64,000 bases of DNA, taken from positions 124,001 to 188,000 of the forward strand of contig CAIRLC010000002.1 in assembly GCA_903879335.1 (NCBI GenBank). The letters run 5' to 3'. A model generated the notes under the pieces. The model saw only the letters and a list, made by a program, of their open reading frames with translations, did not search any database and was not told where the DNA came from. A program made the translations under genes and the position numbers. The first letter of the stretch is position 1. Each line of letters begins with the position of its first letter. This DNA is from an uncultured Pseudomonadota bacterium (GTDB lineage Bacteria > Pseudomonadota > Gammaproteobacteria > Steroidobacterales > Steroidobacteraceae). Positions 38,307 through 46,574 of the stretch are shown here, piece by piece.

Positions 38307-39158
38307 GTGATTCCTCGTTGGTGCCCAGCGGCGGTGTTGTTAGTTGTCCTCGGCATGGCCCCTGCCCAGGTGTGGGCATGGGGTGCCGAAGGCCATCGAA
38401 TCGTGGGGCAGGTCGCAGAAGACTTGCTGGATGCGCGCACGCGAGCCGCCGTGCGTGCACTGGCGGGGCAGGAGTCGCTGGCAGATCTGGCGACTTGGAT
38501 GGACGAGGAGCGTCCACGCCTGAGTCATGCCTTGCCGGGCTCGTCGGCGTGGCACTACGACGATATACCGGTCTGCGGCACGCCAATTGTGCGATGCAAT
38601 CACGGTGATTGCGCCTCAAAGGCTTTGTCCCACTACCGCGAGGTCCTTGCAGATCGAAGCGCCGATCCGGCGCAACGGCTGCTCGCACTGCGAATCGTCG
38701 TGCACCTCGTGGGTGATATTCATCAACCATTGCATGCGGCAGATCACGACGATCGAGGCGGCAATGACGTCCAGATTGCGTTCAGTGAAAGCAGAACCGG
38801 CCGGCGACGTAAGCATGAGCATAGCCTGCACTCGGCTTGGGACGTTGATTTTGTGCGTGATGCTGTTCGTCGAGCTTCCGTTTCAGAGTTTTCAGCCGAC
38901 TTGATTGCGGAACATGCGCGGGAGTTCAACCGGATCGGAGCCGGTTCATCCGATGGCTGGATTTCCGAATCCCACGCAGTCGCAGCACGCGTGGCCTACG
39001 GCCACTTGCCGGGATTCGCGTGTGGCCTGAAGCCGCAAGGCGTCCTCTTCCTGCCGAGGGAATACCGACAGGAAGCCGTTCAGATTGTCAGAGATCGCTT
39101 GGCCACCGCCGGTATTCGGCTGGCGCGCCTGTTGCAAACGACGATCGGACAGCCCTAA
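38307..39158 (+). CDS. Secreted S1/P1-type zinc nuclease
   Basis: With GTG at 38307 the protein has 283 residues and a signal peptide (VLLVVLGMAPAQVWA). Cleavage before Trp25 would leave the free N-terminal Trp that binds zinc in this family (WGAEGH). Further ligands are visible: His30, Asp66 (WMDEE), His83 (WHYDD), and HLVGDIHQPLH with His133, Asp137 and His143. It should degrade single-stranded DNA or RNA, or remove 3' phosphates, in the periplasm or medium. A Cys-rich loop (CGTPIVRCNHGDC) probably forms disulfides, in keeping with the nearby DsbA-like gene. It overlaps no coding part of gloA if this start is used. Confidence 0.9.
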   Translation: MIPRWCPAAVLLVVLGMAPAQVWAWGAEGHRIVGQVAEDLLDARTRAAVRALAGQESLADLATWMDEERPRLSHALPGSSAWHYDDIPVCGTPIVRCNHGDCASKALSHYREVLADRSADPAQRLLALRIVVHLVGDIHQPLHAADHDDRGGNDVQIAFSESRTGRRRKHEHSLHSAWDVDFVRDAVRRASVSEFSADLIAEHAREFNRIGAGSSDGWISESHAVAARVAYGHLPGFACGLKPQGVLFLPREYRQEAVQIVRDRLATAGIRLARLLQTTIGQP

Positions 39159-39162
39159 CGGG

Positions 39163-39999
39163 TTAATTTGCCCGCTGAGCGGGCAAGACAAGTTCCGGGT
39201 CAACCCAGACGCGATTGAGCATGACCCCAAAGTGCAGGTGGGGTCCCGTTGCTCGTCCGGTTGCGCCGACCGAGCCCAGTTGGGTGCCGGTGGTGACCAC
39301 ATCGCCAGCGTGAACGTCGACGTGACTCAGGTGGCAGTACAGGGTGAGATATCCCATGCCGTGGTCGACGATGACTGTATTGCCGTTGAAGAAATAATCA
39401 TAGGTCTCTAACACTCGCCCCGAACCTGCGGCGAGTACGGGCGTCCCCAGGCCTGCAGCGATATCCATCCCCGTATGGGGGTTGCGCGGCGCCCCGTTGA
39501 ATATACGACGCGAACCAAAGCTGCTGGACCTCAGCCCGTTCACCGGTGCCGCGATCCGTACTGTGTCAGGCGTACGATCCGTCCACGTATTCAAAACGGC
39601 ATCGAGCCTCACTTTTTCAGCTTCAAACCTTGCCGTATCTGTTGACGAAAGGTCGACGTGCTTGGGCGCTACTTTGAGTGCTTGGGTGGGATAGGCGCGT
39701 GCATTCACAGCCAATGTGAGGCTTTCGGTCGCCGCACCGCGCTGAACTCGGATGATGTCACGCCCGCCCTGCAGGGACAGCGGTAGGCCGACTACGGCGC
39801 GCCACTCACCCTGATCCTCAACCACTAGAACTGCGTGCCCGTCATGGGTGACGGTCGGGCGCTGGCCCTGCACGGAACCAAGGTCAACGATCGCGATGCC
39901 GCCCGGAACTGGACGTTCGGTGGGAAGCGGCAGCGCGGCTAATGGGGTGCTGGTGAGGTTGCAAACGATGAGAGCAGCGCAACGGAATGAGAATTTCAT
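39163..39999 (-). CDS. M23 family zinc endopeptidase (peptidoglycan hydrolase)
   Basis: The 278-residue protein begins with a signal peptide (MKFSFRCAALIVCNLTSTPL). A beta-rich domain with IIRVQRGAATESLTLAV follows, then the LytM domain: FGSRRIFNG, NPHTGMDIAA (His and Asp ligands), and a late GPHLHFGVMLN with the HxH motif. All four catalytic positions seem present, so it should cut peptidoglycan cross-links. The ribosome site is poor, with only ATATCCTCCC upstream, so the start is chosen from the signal peptide. It is convergent with the S1/P1 gene (four bases). Confidence 0.92.
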   Translation of the reverse strand: MKFSFRCAALIVCNLTSTPLAALPLPTERPVPGGIAIVDLGSVQGQRPTVTHDGHAVLVVEDQGEWRAVVGLPLSLQGGRDIIRVQRGAATESLTLAVNARAYPTQALKVAPKHVDLSSTDTARFEAEKVRLDAVLNTWTDRTPDTVRIAAPVNGLRSSSFGSRRIFNGAPRNPHTGMDIAAGLGTPVLAAGSGRVLETYDYFFNGNTVIVDHGMGYLTLYCHLSHVDVHAGDVVTTGTQLGSVGATGRATGPHLHFGVMLNRVWVDPELVLPAQRAN

Positions 40000-40098
40000 G
40001 GGAGGATATTAATCGTTGCAAAAGATGCGGGGCTCTTGATTGCGGCTGCGCGAGACCTGATTGTGTCGAATCTGATCTTTGGCTTCTGGAGTACTCAA

Positions 40099-40491
40099 AT
40101 GGCTGAGAACGACGTTCCTGCTGGCGCTTTTTGTGGAGTCTTAACCCCGGAACAGCAGCGCGTATTGCGCGAGCACGGCACTGAACCACCCCGTTCTAGC
40201 CCGCTGGATAAAGAGTATCGCGAAGGGGTGTACTACTGTGTTGGCTGTGAGACTGCGCTTTTTGAATCGACGACGAAGTTCAATAGCGGAACGGGCTGGC
40301 CTAGTTTTTTCTCTCCGCTGCCCGGGGCCATCGGCACTAGCTTTGATGAGAGTTACGGCATGCGCCGTACCGAGGTCCACTGTGGCGGTTGCAAGGGGCA
40401 TCTCGGGCACGTCTTCACAGATGGGCCGCCTCCAACGGGGCTACGCTACTGCATCAATGGTGTCGTGCTGCGCTTCACACCGACGGAATGA
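40099..40491 (+). CDS. msrB: Peptide-methionine (R)-S-oxide reductase
   Basis: The protein has 130 residues from the ATG at 40099, which has GGAG eight bases upstream; a TTG further upstream in frame is not needed. Zinc-binding pairs are CVGC (47/50) and CGGC (95/98). The catalytic Cys118 lies in GLRYCINGVVLRF. FNSGTGWPSFF and HLGHVF are the standard substrate-site motifs. It reduces methionine-R-sulfoxide in proteins using thioredoxin. There is no export signal, so it is cytoplasmic. Confidence 0.96.
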   Translation: MAENDVPAGAFCGVLTPEQQRVLREHGTEPPRSSPLDKEYREGVYYCVGCETALFESTTKFNSGTGWPSFFSPLPGAIGTSFDESYGMRRTEVHCGGCKGHLGHVFTDGPPPTGLRYCINGVVLRFTPTE

Positions 40492-40510
40492 TCGGCCAAC
40501 TCGGCCGATC
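40490..40510 (+). terminator. 8-bp hairpin at the msrB stop
   Basis: GATCGGCC, loop AACTC and GGCCGATC form a perfect 8-bp stem that begins inside the msrB stop codon. No T-run follows, so it may be a weak terminator or an mRNA-stabilising end. Confidence 0.45.
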
Positions 40511-40525
40511 GGCTGTCGAATGGGC

Positions 40526-40553
40526 AAAAAAAACCGGGTTAAATCACCCGGTT
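40526..40553 (-). terminator. Rho-independent terminator of ompW
   Basis: On the minus strand a perfect 8-bp stem (AACCGGGT/ACCCGGTT, loop GATTTA) is followed by a run of eight T residues (eight A on the plus strand, 40526-40533, overlapping the stem base). It lies about 57 bases after the ompW stop and is well formed. Confidence 0.85.
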
Positions 40554-40609
40554 ATAACGAACGGTGCGCTCAAGGGGGGGGCAAAGCGCACCGTGACTTC
40601 GACACGTGT

Positions 40610-41320
40610 TTAGAACCGATACGCCACGCCAACTCCAACGAGTAGAGGGTCAACTTTGACGGCTGACACTTTCGTCCCGTCCGCGAGTTTGACGTCGCTG
40701 CGGATCTGGACATATTTCACGTCAAGATTGCCGTACCAGTGGTCGGCAAATTGCACATCTACGCCGGCCTGTAACGCGCCGCCGAGGCTGTGATTGTCGA
40801 GCTTGAGTGGCAGATCGCCTGCCGCTGCATGTGCGGTAGGCGAAACCACCTGATGGGCCACGGCCGCTAGACCGCCGTTTGCCAATACGGCGGCTGGCAC
40901 CGCCAGGTTCACATCCATGATGAGCGTCAGGTTGACGCCGGCACCGATATACGGGCTGAACGCTCCACCGGGGTTCAGATGATATTTGGCGGTGAGTGTG
41001 GGCGGTAGTTGTTTAAACGAGCCGAGGGAGCCCACGCCTTCCACGGATACCTCGTGCTGCTGGGGCACGGTCAGCACGAGCTCGGTGGACCATTGAGGTC
41101 CGAAGTAGTACTCCAGATCAATATCCGGTATCCATTTGGAGGAGACGTCAATTTTGTCGGCGGGTACGCCTAATGCTGGGATGGCGTCGGATTGGTTAGC
41201 CGTCCGAATGTCTAAAGCGCGTACCCGGATAACGAACGGACCATCGTCGGCCAACACATTCATGGAAAATCCAGCGAGCGCTGTCGCGATCAGTCCGGTA
41301 AGCATCGGTGTCGTCTTCAT
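40610..41320 (-). CDS. ompW: OmpW family outer-membrane protein
   Basis: The 236-residue protein has a signal peptide (MKTTPMLTGLIATALAGFSM) and the OmpW pattern: FVIRVRALDI, DIDLEYYFGPQWSTELVLT, PYIGAGVNLTL and a last strand ending VGVGVAYRF with C-terminal Phe, the outer-membrane insertion signal. An eight-stranded barrel with a hydrophobic channel is expected, used by small nonpolar compounds and linked to stress response. GAGG sits five bases before the ATG. It has its own terminator, so it is a single-gene unit. The 253-base gap upstream contains only the divergent promoter region. Confidence 0.93.
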   Translation of the reverse strand: MKTTPMLTGLIATALAGFSMNVLADDGPFVIRVRALDIRTANQSDAIPALGVPADKIDVSSKWIPDIDLEYYFGPQWSTELVLTVPQQHEVSVEGVGSLGSFKQLPPTLTAKYHLNPGGAFSPYIGAGVNLTLIMDVNLAVPAAVLANGGLAAVAHQVVSPTAHAAAGDLPLKLDNHSLGGALQAGVDVQFADHWYGNLDVKYVQIRSDVKLADGTKVSAVKVDPLLVGVGVAYRF

Positions 41321-41573
41321 GGGCGCCTCGTCTATTGGGTCATCGGCATCTGTGGTTTATTTTCGTTTCGGCGCCCCTGAACCACCATTGTGGAAAGACG
41401 CGTGGATACCGAGACTAAATAGCGCTTTGCATCATCAAACTGCGTATTTTCCGAAGTTTCCCGTGACATAACGACACCGGCAATTTGACGATATGACTGA
41501 CTGATGTGACGAAGTTCTCGCCGTGTAAAAACAGATCTTCCCGCCGCTGCGTTCGCGACGTAGTCTTGCTCCC

Positions 41574-42377
41574 ATGAAGACGAAACTCCTCCCGCGAGTC
41601 GCAGTCAATGAGCGGCGCGCCTACTTCGAGTGCTATTGCGGCCAATTGCACGTCCGCACAGCATTTCCATCAACAGGCGGCTTTGATGAGGGCACTCCTC
41701 TCATCTGTCTGCATGATCTAGCGTCCACATCGGCAGCTTTTGCCGGGCTCATCTCGTCAATGGGGACTGATCGTTCGATTTACGCGATTGATCTACCCGG
41801 GCATGGCGAGTCCGACCTGGCGCCTAAAAACTCGGACGTGCGGGCCTATGCCGCGGCCGTCGGGGATTTGATCAGCGGCCTACGTTTACGAGAAGTTGAC
41901 CTGCTGGGTCACGGCTTCGGGGCCGCCGTCGCGGCTGAATTAGCGGCGCTCATGGAGCCTGTCGTCCGTTCGGTTGTCCTCGTCGATGCGCCGAGCGGTG
42001 CAGTGCCTGCTTGGCCCGTCTGGGAACCTAATGAGGCTGCAGAAGATTTGGCGGCCGTGTTTCGCGCAGCCAGATCAGCACACGCGCAACGCGAGTCGCT
42101 CCAAGCATTTACGCTGCGTTTTGCGACCAGCTTGGCGCGCGCTGAGCAGGTCAATCTCGCGGTGGCTGCGTTATCAGAATGGCCAGCTGCTGAACGTTGG
42201 CGTCAGATGAAGCCTCGCCCCATTGCCTTGGACGCGGGCCGTCGGCGCGCTGCAGTAGCAGATTTGATTCCAGGGGGCCGATCGCTGGACGGGTCCGCCA
42301 TTGGAGCGGACATGTTTTTGACCGAGTCGGGTGACCTCGCGGATCAGTTGCGATCGTTTCTTGACGGTAAAAATTAA
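41574..42377 (+). CDS. Alpha/beta-hydrolase-fold protein lacking the nucleophile
   Basis: The 267-residue protein has a normal alpha/beta-hydrolase topology: PLICLHDLASTSAAFAGL, IYAIDLPGHGESDLAP and VVLVDAPSG. The nucleophile elbow, normally GHSxGG, reads GHGFGAA (112-118), so position 114 is Gly, not Ser. The C-terminal 40 residues contain no His in the expected triad position. It is thus probably a non-catalytic member or has another chemistry. Codon use is like its neighbours and the frame is intact. No strong ribosome site is visible. It precedes ilvA by 78 bases. Confidence 0.8.
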   Translation: MKTKLLPRVAVNERRAYFECYCGQLHVRTAFPSTGGFDEGTPLICLHDLASTSAAFAGLISSMGTDRSIYAIDLPGHGESDLAPKNSDVRAYAAAVGDLISGLRLREVDLLGHGFGAAVAAELAALMEPVVRSVVLVDAPSGAVPAWPVWEPNEAAEDLAAVFRAARSAHAQRESLQAFTLRFATSLARAEQVNLAVAALSEWPAAERWRQMKPRPIALDAGRRRAAVADLIPGGRSLDGSAIGADMFLTESGDLADQLRSFLDGKN

Positions 42378-42455
42378 TCAGACGCAGTTTGCAGGGCTCG
42401 CTTTCTTTGCCTTAACGGGTTGCGGTCGGCTGCTCATTCACCGCAAGATTCGCCC

Positions 42456-43973
42456 ATGGCTTCAGAATATCTAGAACGGATCCTCAAGGCGCGCGTTTAC
42501 GACGTGGCGATCGAATCACCACTTGACCATGCGTCGCGTCTGTCCGCGCGACTCGGGGTACGAGTTCTCTTCAAACGAGAAGACCTGCAACCAGTGTTCT
42601 CGTTTAAGTTGCGAGGCGCATCCAATCGAATTGCCCGCCTCACCGAGGCTGAGGCGGCCCGTGGGGTGATTTGTGCATCCGCAGGTAACCATGCGCAGGG
42701 TGTGGCCCTATCGGCCGGACGTCGTGGGATTCAGGCCACGATCGTGATGCCTCGGATGACCCCACAGATCAAAATCGATGCCGTGCGCACCCTGGGTGGA
42801 CACATCGACTTGTTTGGCGAGGATTTTGATGCAGCCTATGCCCATGCCTGCGAGCTTGCCGAAGAGCGTGGTCTGACATTTATCCATCCGTTTGACGATC
42901 CCGACGTGATTGCCGGCCAGGGCACGATCGGAATGGAGATCCTTCACCAACATGAAGGGCCGATTGCGGCAATTTTTGTTCCCATCGGTGGCGGTGGGCT
43001 CATTGCGGGCATTGCCAGCTACGTCAAATCACTGCGGCCCGAAATACGCATAGTTGGCGTGGAGCCGGACGATGCAGCCAGCATGCATGATTCACTGTTA
43101 GCCGGTGAGCGGATTACCTTAGACCGCGTCGGCATCTTCGCGGACGGGGTGGCGGTCAAACGAGTGGGCGAGGAAACGTTCCGCCTAGCGCGCCAGTACG
43201 TCGACGAGGTCATTCTCGTGTCCACGGACGAGACCTGCGCCGCTATCCAAGATATTTTTGAAGATACGCGATCCATCGTTGAGCCGGCCGGCGGTTTGGC
43301 AGTCGCCGGCATGAAAAAATGGCTCGCCCGCAATGAGCGCCGACCAGGTGCTTATGTGACGATCAACTGCGGCGCCAACATGAATTTCGACCGGCTCAGG
43401 CATATCGCTGAACGGGCTGATTTGGGGCAGCGCAGAGAGGCGCTATACGCGGTCGAAATACCGGAAAAGCCCGGTAGTTTTCGAAAATTCTGCGCGCTTC
43501 TCGGCTCTCGGTCCGTCACGGAATTTAACTACCGGTATGCCGACGGAATGCGGGCGCGAATCTTCGTTGGTATCGGACTTTTTGATGGAATCGATGAGCA
43601 GCAGCGGGTTCATCGCTCAATTGCCGATGCGGGTTTCCCCGTAATCGACATGAGTGACAACGAAATGGCGAAGCTCCACGTTCGCTATATGGTTGGCGGT
43701 CCGGCGAGTGGACTACAGGACGAAAGACTCTTCCGATTTGAGTTCCCAGAGCGTCCTGGCGCGTTGCTGCGCTTTCTCACGGCGATCGGCGATCGCTGGA
43801 ATATCAGCCTTTTTCACTATCGAAATCACGGTTCTGACTACGGGCGCGTGCTCGTCGGTATCCAAATTCCACCCGATACGACAGCGGATTTTTTAGCCCA
43901 CCTCCCAGCCCTCGGCTTCGATTTTGTGGAAGAAACCGACAATCCCGCCTACAAGATGTTCTTACAAGCTTGA
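42456..43973 (+). CDS. ilvA: Threonine ammonia-lyase, biosynthetic
   Basis: The protein has 505 residues (E. coli IlvA 514). PLP Lys51 lies in FSFKLRGASNRI, and the glycine-rich phosphate loop is VPIGGGGLIAGIA. Two C-terminal ACT-like regulatory repeats follow the catalytic part (IPEKPGSFRKFCALLG and FPERPGALLRFLTAIG), indicating isoleucine feedback. It makes 2-oxobutyrate from threonine, feeding IlvB/IlvH for isoleucine. The ATG at 42456 starts the family alignment; twelve upstream codons are open but unlikely. Confidence 0.95.
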   Translation: MASEYLERILKARVYDVAIESPLDHASRLSARLGVRVLFKREDLQPVFSFKLRGASNRIARLTEAEAARGVICASAGNHAQGVALSAGRRGIQATIVMPRMTPQIKIDAVRTLGGHIDLFGEDFDAAYAHACELAEERGLTFIHPFDDPDVIAGQGTIGMEILHQHEGPIAAIFVPIGGGGLIAGIASYVKSLRPEIRIVGVEPDDAASMHDSLLAGERITLDRVGIFADGVAVKRVGEETFRLARQYVDEVILVSTDETCAAIQDIFEDTRSIVEPAGGLAVAGMKKWLARNERRPGAYVTINCGANMNFDRLRHIAERADLGQRREALYAVEIPEKPGSFRKFCALLGSRSVTEFNYRYADGMRARIFVGIGLFDGIDEQQRVHRSIADAGFPVIDMSDNEMAKLHVRYMVGGPASGLQDERLFRFEFPERPGALLRFLTAIGDRWNISLFHYRNHGSDYGRVLVGIQIPPDTTADFLAHLPALGFDFVEETDNPAYKMFLQA

Positions 43974-44070
43974 ACATACCTCTTGCGAAAGATTCGCTTT
44001 GGTGTGAACGTACGCGCAACGGCAGCACGCTGATGTGCGGTCGTACTTAACCACAAGGACAGGAGCTGTC

Positions 44071-44358
44071 ATGGCGAAGAAGAAGAAGAGCAAGAGCGCC
44101 CCGGCGAAAAAGGCCAAGAAGAGCGCGAAGAAGGTAGCCAAGAAGGCCGTAAAGAAGCCGGCTAAGAAGGCTGTAAAGAAGGCAACCAAGAAGGCTGCCA
44201 AGAAGGTAGCCAAGAAGGTTGCCAAGAAGCCAGCGAAGAAAGCTGCGAAGAAGGCCGCCAAGAAGGCTGCCAAGAAGCCAGCGAAGAAGGCTGCGCGTAA
44301 GTCGAAGCCGAAGGCGGCTCCGGCAGCTGCAACCGAGGCGGCTGCAGCTTCTGCGTGA
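44071..44358 (+). CDS. Histone H1-like Lys/Ala-rich protein (KAAKK repeats)
   Basis: The 95-residue protein is almost only Lys, Ala, Val and Pro, with the KKAAKK and KKPAKKA repeat throughout and an Ala/Thr/Glu tail. Such proteins resemble the C-terminal tail of histone H1 and AlgP/HctB-like proteins and bind DNA nonspecifically, affecting nucleoid packing or transcription. AGGAG five bases before the ATG at 44071 fixes the start. A strong hairpin follows 10 bases after the stop, so it is probably a single-gene unit. The low complexity prevents family assignment beyond this. Confidence 0.87.
   Translation: MAKKKKSKSAPAKKAKKSAKKVAKKAVKKPAKKAVKKATKKAAKKVAKKVAKKPAKKAAKKAAKKAAKKPAKKAARKSKPKAAPAAATEAAAASA
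44080..44315 (+). repeat. Degenerate AAGAAG-rich tandem repeat coding for KAAKK
   Basis: The coding part consists of imperfect short units of the form GCC-AAG-AAG-GCN with AAGAAG every 9-15 bases. Such tracts are prone to length change by slippage, so the repeat number may vary between strains. Confidence 0.8.
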
Positions 44359-44366
44359 AGATGATT

Positions 44367-44399
44367 CGTCGGGTGGCCGGCTTCGCCGGCCGCCCGACG
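44367..44399 (+). terminator. 15-bp GC-rich hairpin after the H1-like gene
   Basis: A 15-bp stem (CGTCGGGTGGCCGGC with its complement, one G-T pair) with loop TTC starts eight bases after the stop codon. It is strong, but no T-run follows, so it may act with Rho or stabilise the 3' end. Confidence 0.6.
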
Positions 44400-44448
44400 G
44401 GCCCCAGCGGCCGGATTGCGCGCGTTGCGACGCGAAGATGATGCTCCC

Positions 44449-45330
44449 ATGACATACGCGCCTAAGCGCATACCTCGCCGCTTGATGCTGAATTTGCGGG
44501 GTTTGCCGCATAGCGTCACGACATGGGGAGACCCAGCATCATCACCCGTGTTTTTGCTGCACGGCTGGGGCGATAGCAGCGACACTTTTCAATTTCTGGT
44601 CGATTCAAGCACTGCAGATCGGCATTGGATCGCGCTCGATTGGCGTGGATTTGGCGATACGCCAGGCGCCGGACCGACCTATTGGTTTCCCGATTACTTT
44701 GCTGATCTAGATGCGCTGTTGGAGCTGTATACGCCTGGGCAGCCTGCTGTCGTCATCGCTCACAGTATGGGCGGCAATGTGGCCTCCATGTATGCGGGGA
44801 TTCGGCTGCACCGCATTGCGCGGCTCATCAATCTTGAGGGCATTGGCCTGCCGAGAACTCGACCTGAGGACGCCCCGGACCGGTATGGTCGGTGGCTAGA
44901 GGCGCTGCGATCGGAGCCAACCTTTTCGGTCTATCCCTCAATCGAAGAATTCGCCGCACTTCTGCACCGACGAAATCCGGCAATGCCTATGGCCAACGCT
45001 CGATTCGTCGCGAAGTATTGGCTCAAGCCCTGCGCTGAGGGATACACCTTGCGATGGGATCCAGCGCACAAGCGCGTCAACCCCGTGCTGTTTTCGCGTG
45101 AGGGTCTAGAGGCCTGTTGGCGGGCGTCCACGGCACCCACGCTCCTCGTGCTTGGGGGCCTGTCTGATCTTCGCTTAGCGCTAGGTCGGGACGGAGATCC
45201 CTCGTCCTTTGAGGGTGTGTATCCCCAGATTCGGGTGCACGTGTTGCCGCAGGCGGGGCATCTGATGCATATCGAAGAGCCCGATATCTTGGCCGCGCTG
45301 ATTGATGCTTTTATGGATGAGCGGCGGTGA
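44449..45330 (+). CDS. Alpha/beta hydrolase
   Basis: The 293-residue protein shows VFLLHGWGDSSDTFQFLVD with the oxyanion HG, WIALDWRGFGDTPG, the nucleophile elbow AHSMGGN with Ser106, and the triad His271 in QAGHLMHIEEP, so it should be active. It is an esterase, lipase or hydrolase of unknown substrate. The ATG at 44449 is chosen; other nearby ATGs are out of frame. The MFS gene overlaps its end by four bases (GTGA), so the hydrolase and transporter are likely co-produced, a pairing suited to uptake or export of an ester-type compound. That is inference. Confidence 0.87.
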   Translation: MTYAPKRIPRRLMLNLRGLPHSVTTWGDPASSPVFLLHGWGDSSDTFQFLVDSSTADRHWIALDWRGFGDTPGAGPTYWFPDYFADLDALLELYTPGQPAVVIAHSMGGNVASMYAGIRLHRIARLINLEGIGLPRTRPEDAPDRYGRWLEALRSEPTFSVYPSIEEFAALLHRRNPAMPMANARFVAKYWLKPCAEGYTLRWDPAHKRVNPVLFSREGLEACWRASTAPTLLVLGGLSDLRLALGRDGDPSSFEGVYPQIRVHVLPQAGHLMHIEEPDILAALIDAFMDERR

Positions 45331-46544
45331 CAACAGTTGGCGTCTTGCTCCGACAGCGAGCGTTAGTCCTCTATCTGGCGAGCCGCGTCCCTACGCTCTT
45401 CGCGGTCCAGATCCAGACCGTATCGGTCGGGGCCCAAGTCTATGCTCTCACGCATAATCCGTTGGACTTGGGGCTGGTCGGTTTGTCCCAATTTCTGCCA
45501 TTTTTAGCTTGTGTGTTACCTGCTGGCCAATTGGCAGATCGTTATAACCGGCGACTGATCATCGCGATTTGTTTGTGCTTAGAGTTTCTGTGCTCACTCG
45601 CCTTGGTGCTGTTTACTGTGCGCGGCTTACACAGCGCATGGCCGATCTTTATGGTCATGATCCCTTTTGGGATGGCCCGGGCCGTGATGTCGCCAGCGGC
45701 GCAAGCGATCGTCCCGAATTTAGTGCCGAGAGAACAATTTGCTAGCGCCGTTGGCTTGAACTCATCCCTGTGGCAGTTCACAACGATTATGGGTCCCGCG
45801 CTGGGTGGCTACTTGTACGCGGGCTTCGGGCCTGCGGTGGCTTACGGCATCACTGCCGTCCTAATGTTATGCGGCCTGCTCGCAGCTCTCGCTATGACTT
45901 CGCCGCCCCAAGAGCGTCTAACGGGGAGTTCAACATTGCGCTCTGTCGGTGAGGGTCTAGCCTTTGTATGGCGCCGCCGGCCGGTATTGGGCGCCATTAG
46001 CCTTGACCTATTCGCCGTATTATTTGGCGGCGCTGTTGCCCTATTGCCGGCCTATGCGTCCGACGTTCTGCATGTTGGTCCAGAAGGTCTTGGTTGGTTG
46101 CGCGCAGCGCCCGGTGTCGGCGCAGCAGCTATGGGGGCTATCCTCACGGTGCGCCCGATCCGAAGTCGAGCGGGCTTTGCCATGTTTGGCGGCGTGGCCA
46201 TCTTCGGTGTCGCAACGATCGTATTCGGTGTCTCCCATAGCTTCGCGCTCTCCGTCTGCGCCCTAGCCTTGCTTGGGGCTGCGGATATGGTCAGCGTGTT
46301 TGTCCGGCACCTTTTAGTACAGCTTGAAACGCCAGACGCGATGCGGGGTCGGGTGGGCGCCGTTAGTTCAATGTTTATTGGTGCCTCTAACGAGCTTGGA
46401 GAGTTTGAGTCGGGCTTAACGGCCTCCTGGTGGGGGCTGGCACCGGCAGTCGTGATTGGCGGTGCAATGACGTTGGTTGTTGTCGTTGTTTGGGTCGCCC
46501 TGTTCCCCGCATTACGCCGATTGGATCGATTCGCAGAACATTGA
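45327..46544 (+). CDS. MFS transporter, EntS-like (MFS_3)
   Basis: The 405-residue protein has 12 helices. The loop motif PAGQLADRYNRRLIIAI and the first half (FAVQIQTVSVGAQVYALTHNPLDLGLVGL) match the EntS/MFS_3 group of exporters, which includes the enterobactin exporter. The start is GTG overlapping the hydrolase stop. EntS-like proteins export siderophores, but no siderophore biosynthetic gene is present, so the substrate is unknown. The radical SAM gene follows after 30 bases. Confidence 0.88.
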   Translation: MTTVGVLLRQRALVLYLASRVPTLFAVQIQTVSVGAQVYALTHNPLDLGLVGLSQFLPFLACVLPAGQLADRYNRRLIIAICLCLEFLCSLALVLFTVRGLHSAWPIFMVMIPFGMARAVMSPAAQAIVPNLVPREQFASAVGLNSSLWQFTTIMGPALGGYLYAGFGPAVAYGITAVLMLCGLLAALAMTSPPQERLTGSSTLRSVGEGLAFVWRRRPVLGAISLDLFAVLFGGAVALLPAYASDVLHVGPEGLGWLRAAPGVGAAAMGAILTVRPIRSRAGFAMFGGVAIFGVATIVFGVSHSFALSVCALALLGAADMVSVFVRHLLVQLETPDAMRGRVGAVSSMFIGASNELGEFESGLTASWWGLAPAVVIGGAMTLVVVVVWVALFPALRRLDRFAEH

Positions 46545-46574
46545 CGCCGACCAATAGCTGTATAAGCATACAGT

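Noticed and set aside
41321-41573. The longest gap next to ompW, searched for small genes or RNA.
   Set aside because: No credible reading frame, tRNA-like fold or riboswitch pattern was seen; it probably holds only two divergent promoters.
43962-44585. A 207-codon open frame antisense to the H1-like gene, with Ala/Phe/Leu-rich repeats.
   Set aside because: It is the complement of the KAAKK repeat; low-complexity repeats open all frames, and it has no ribosome site or family match.
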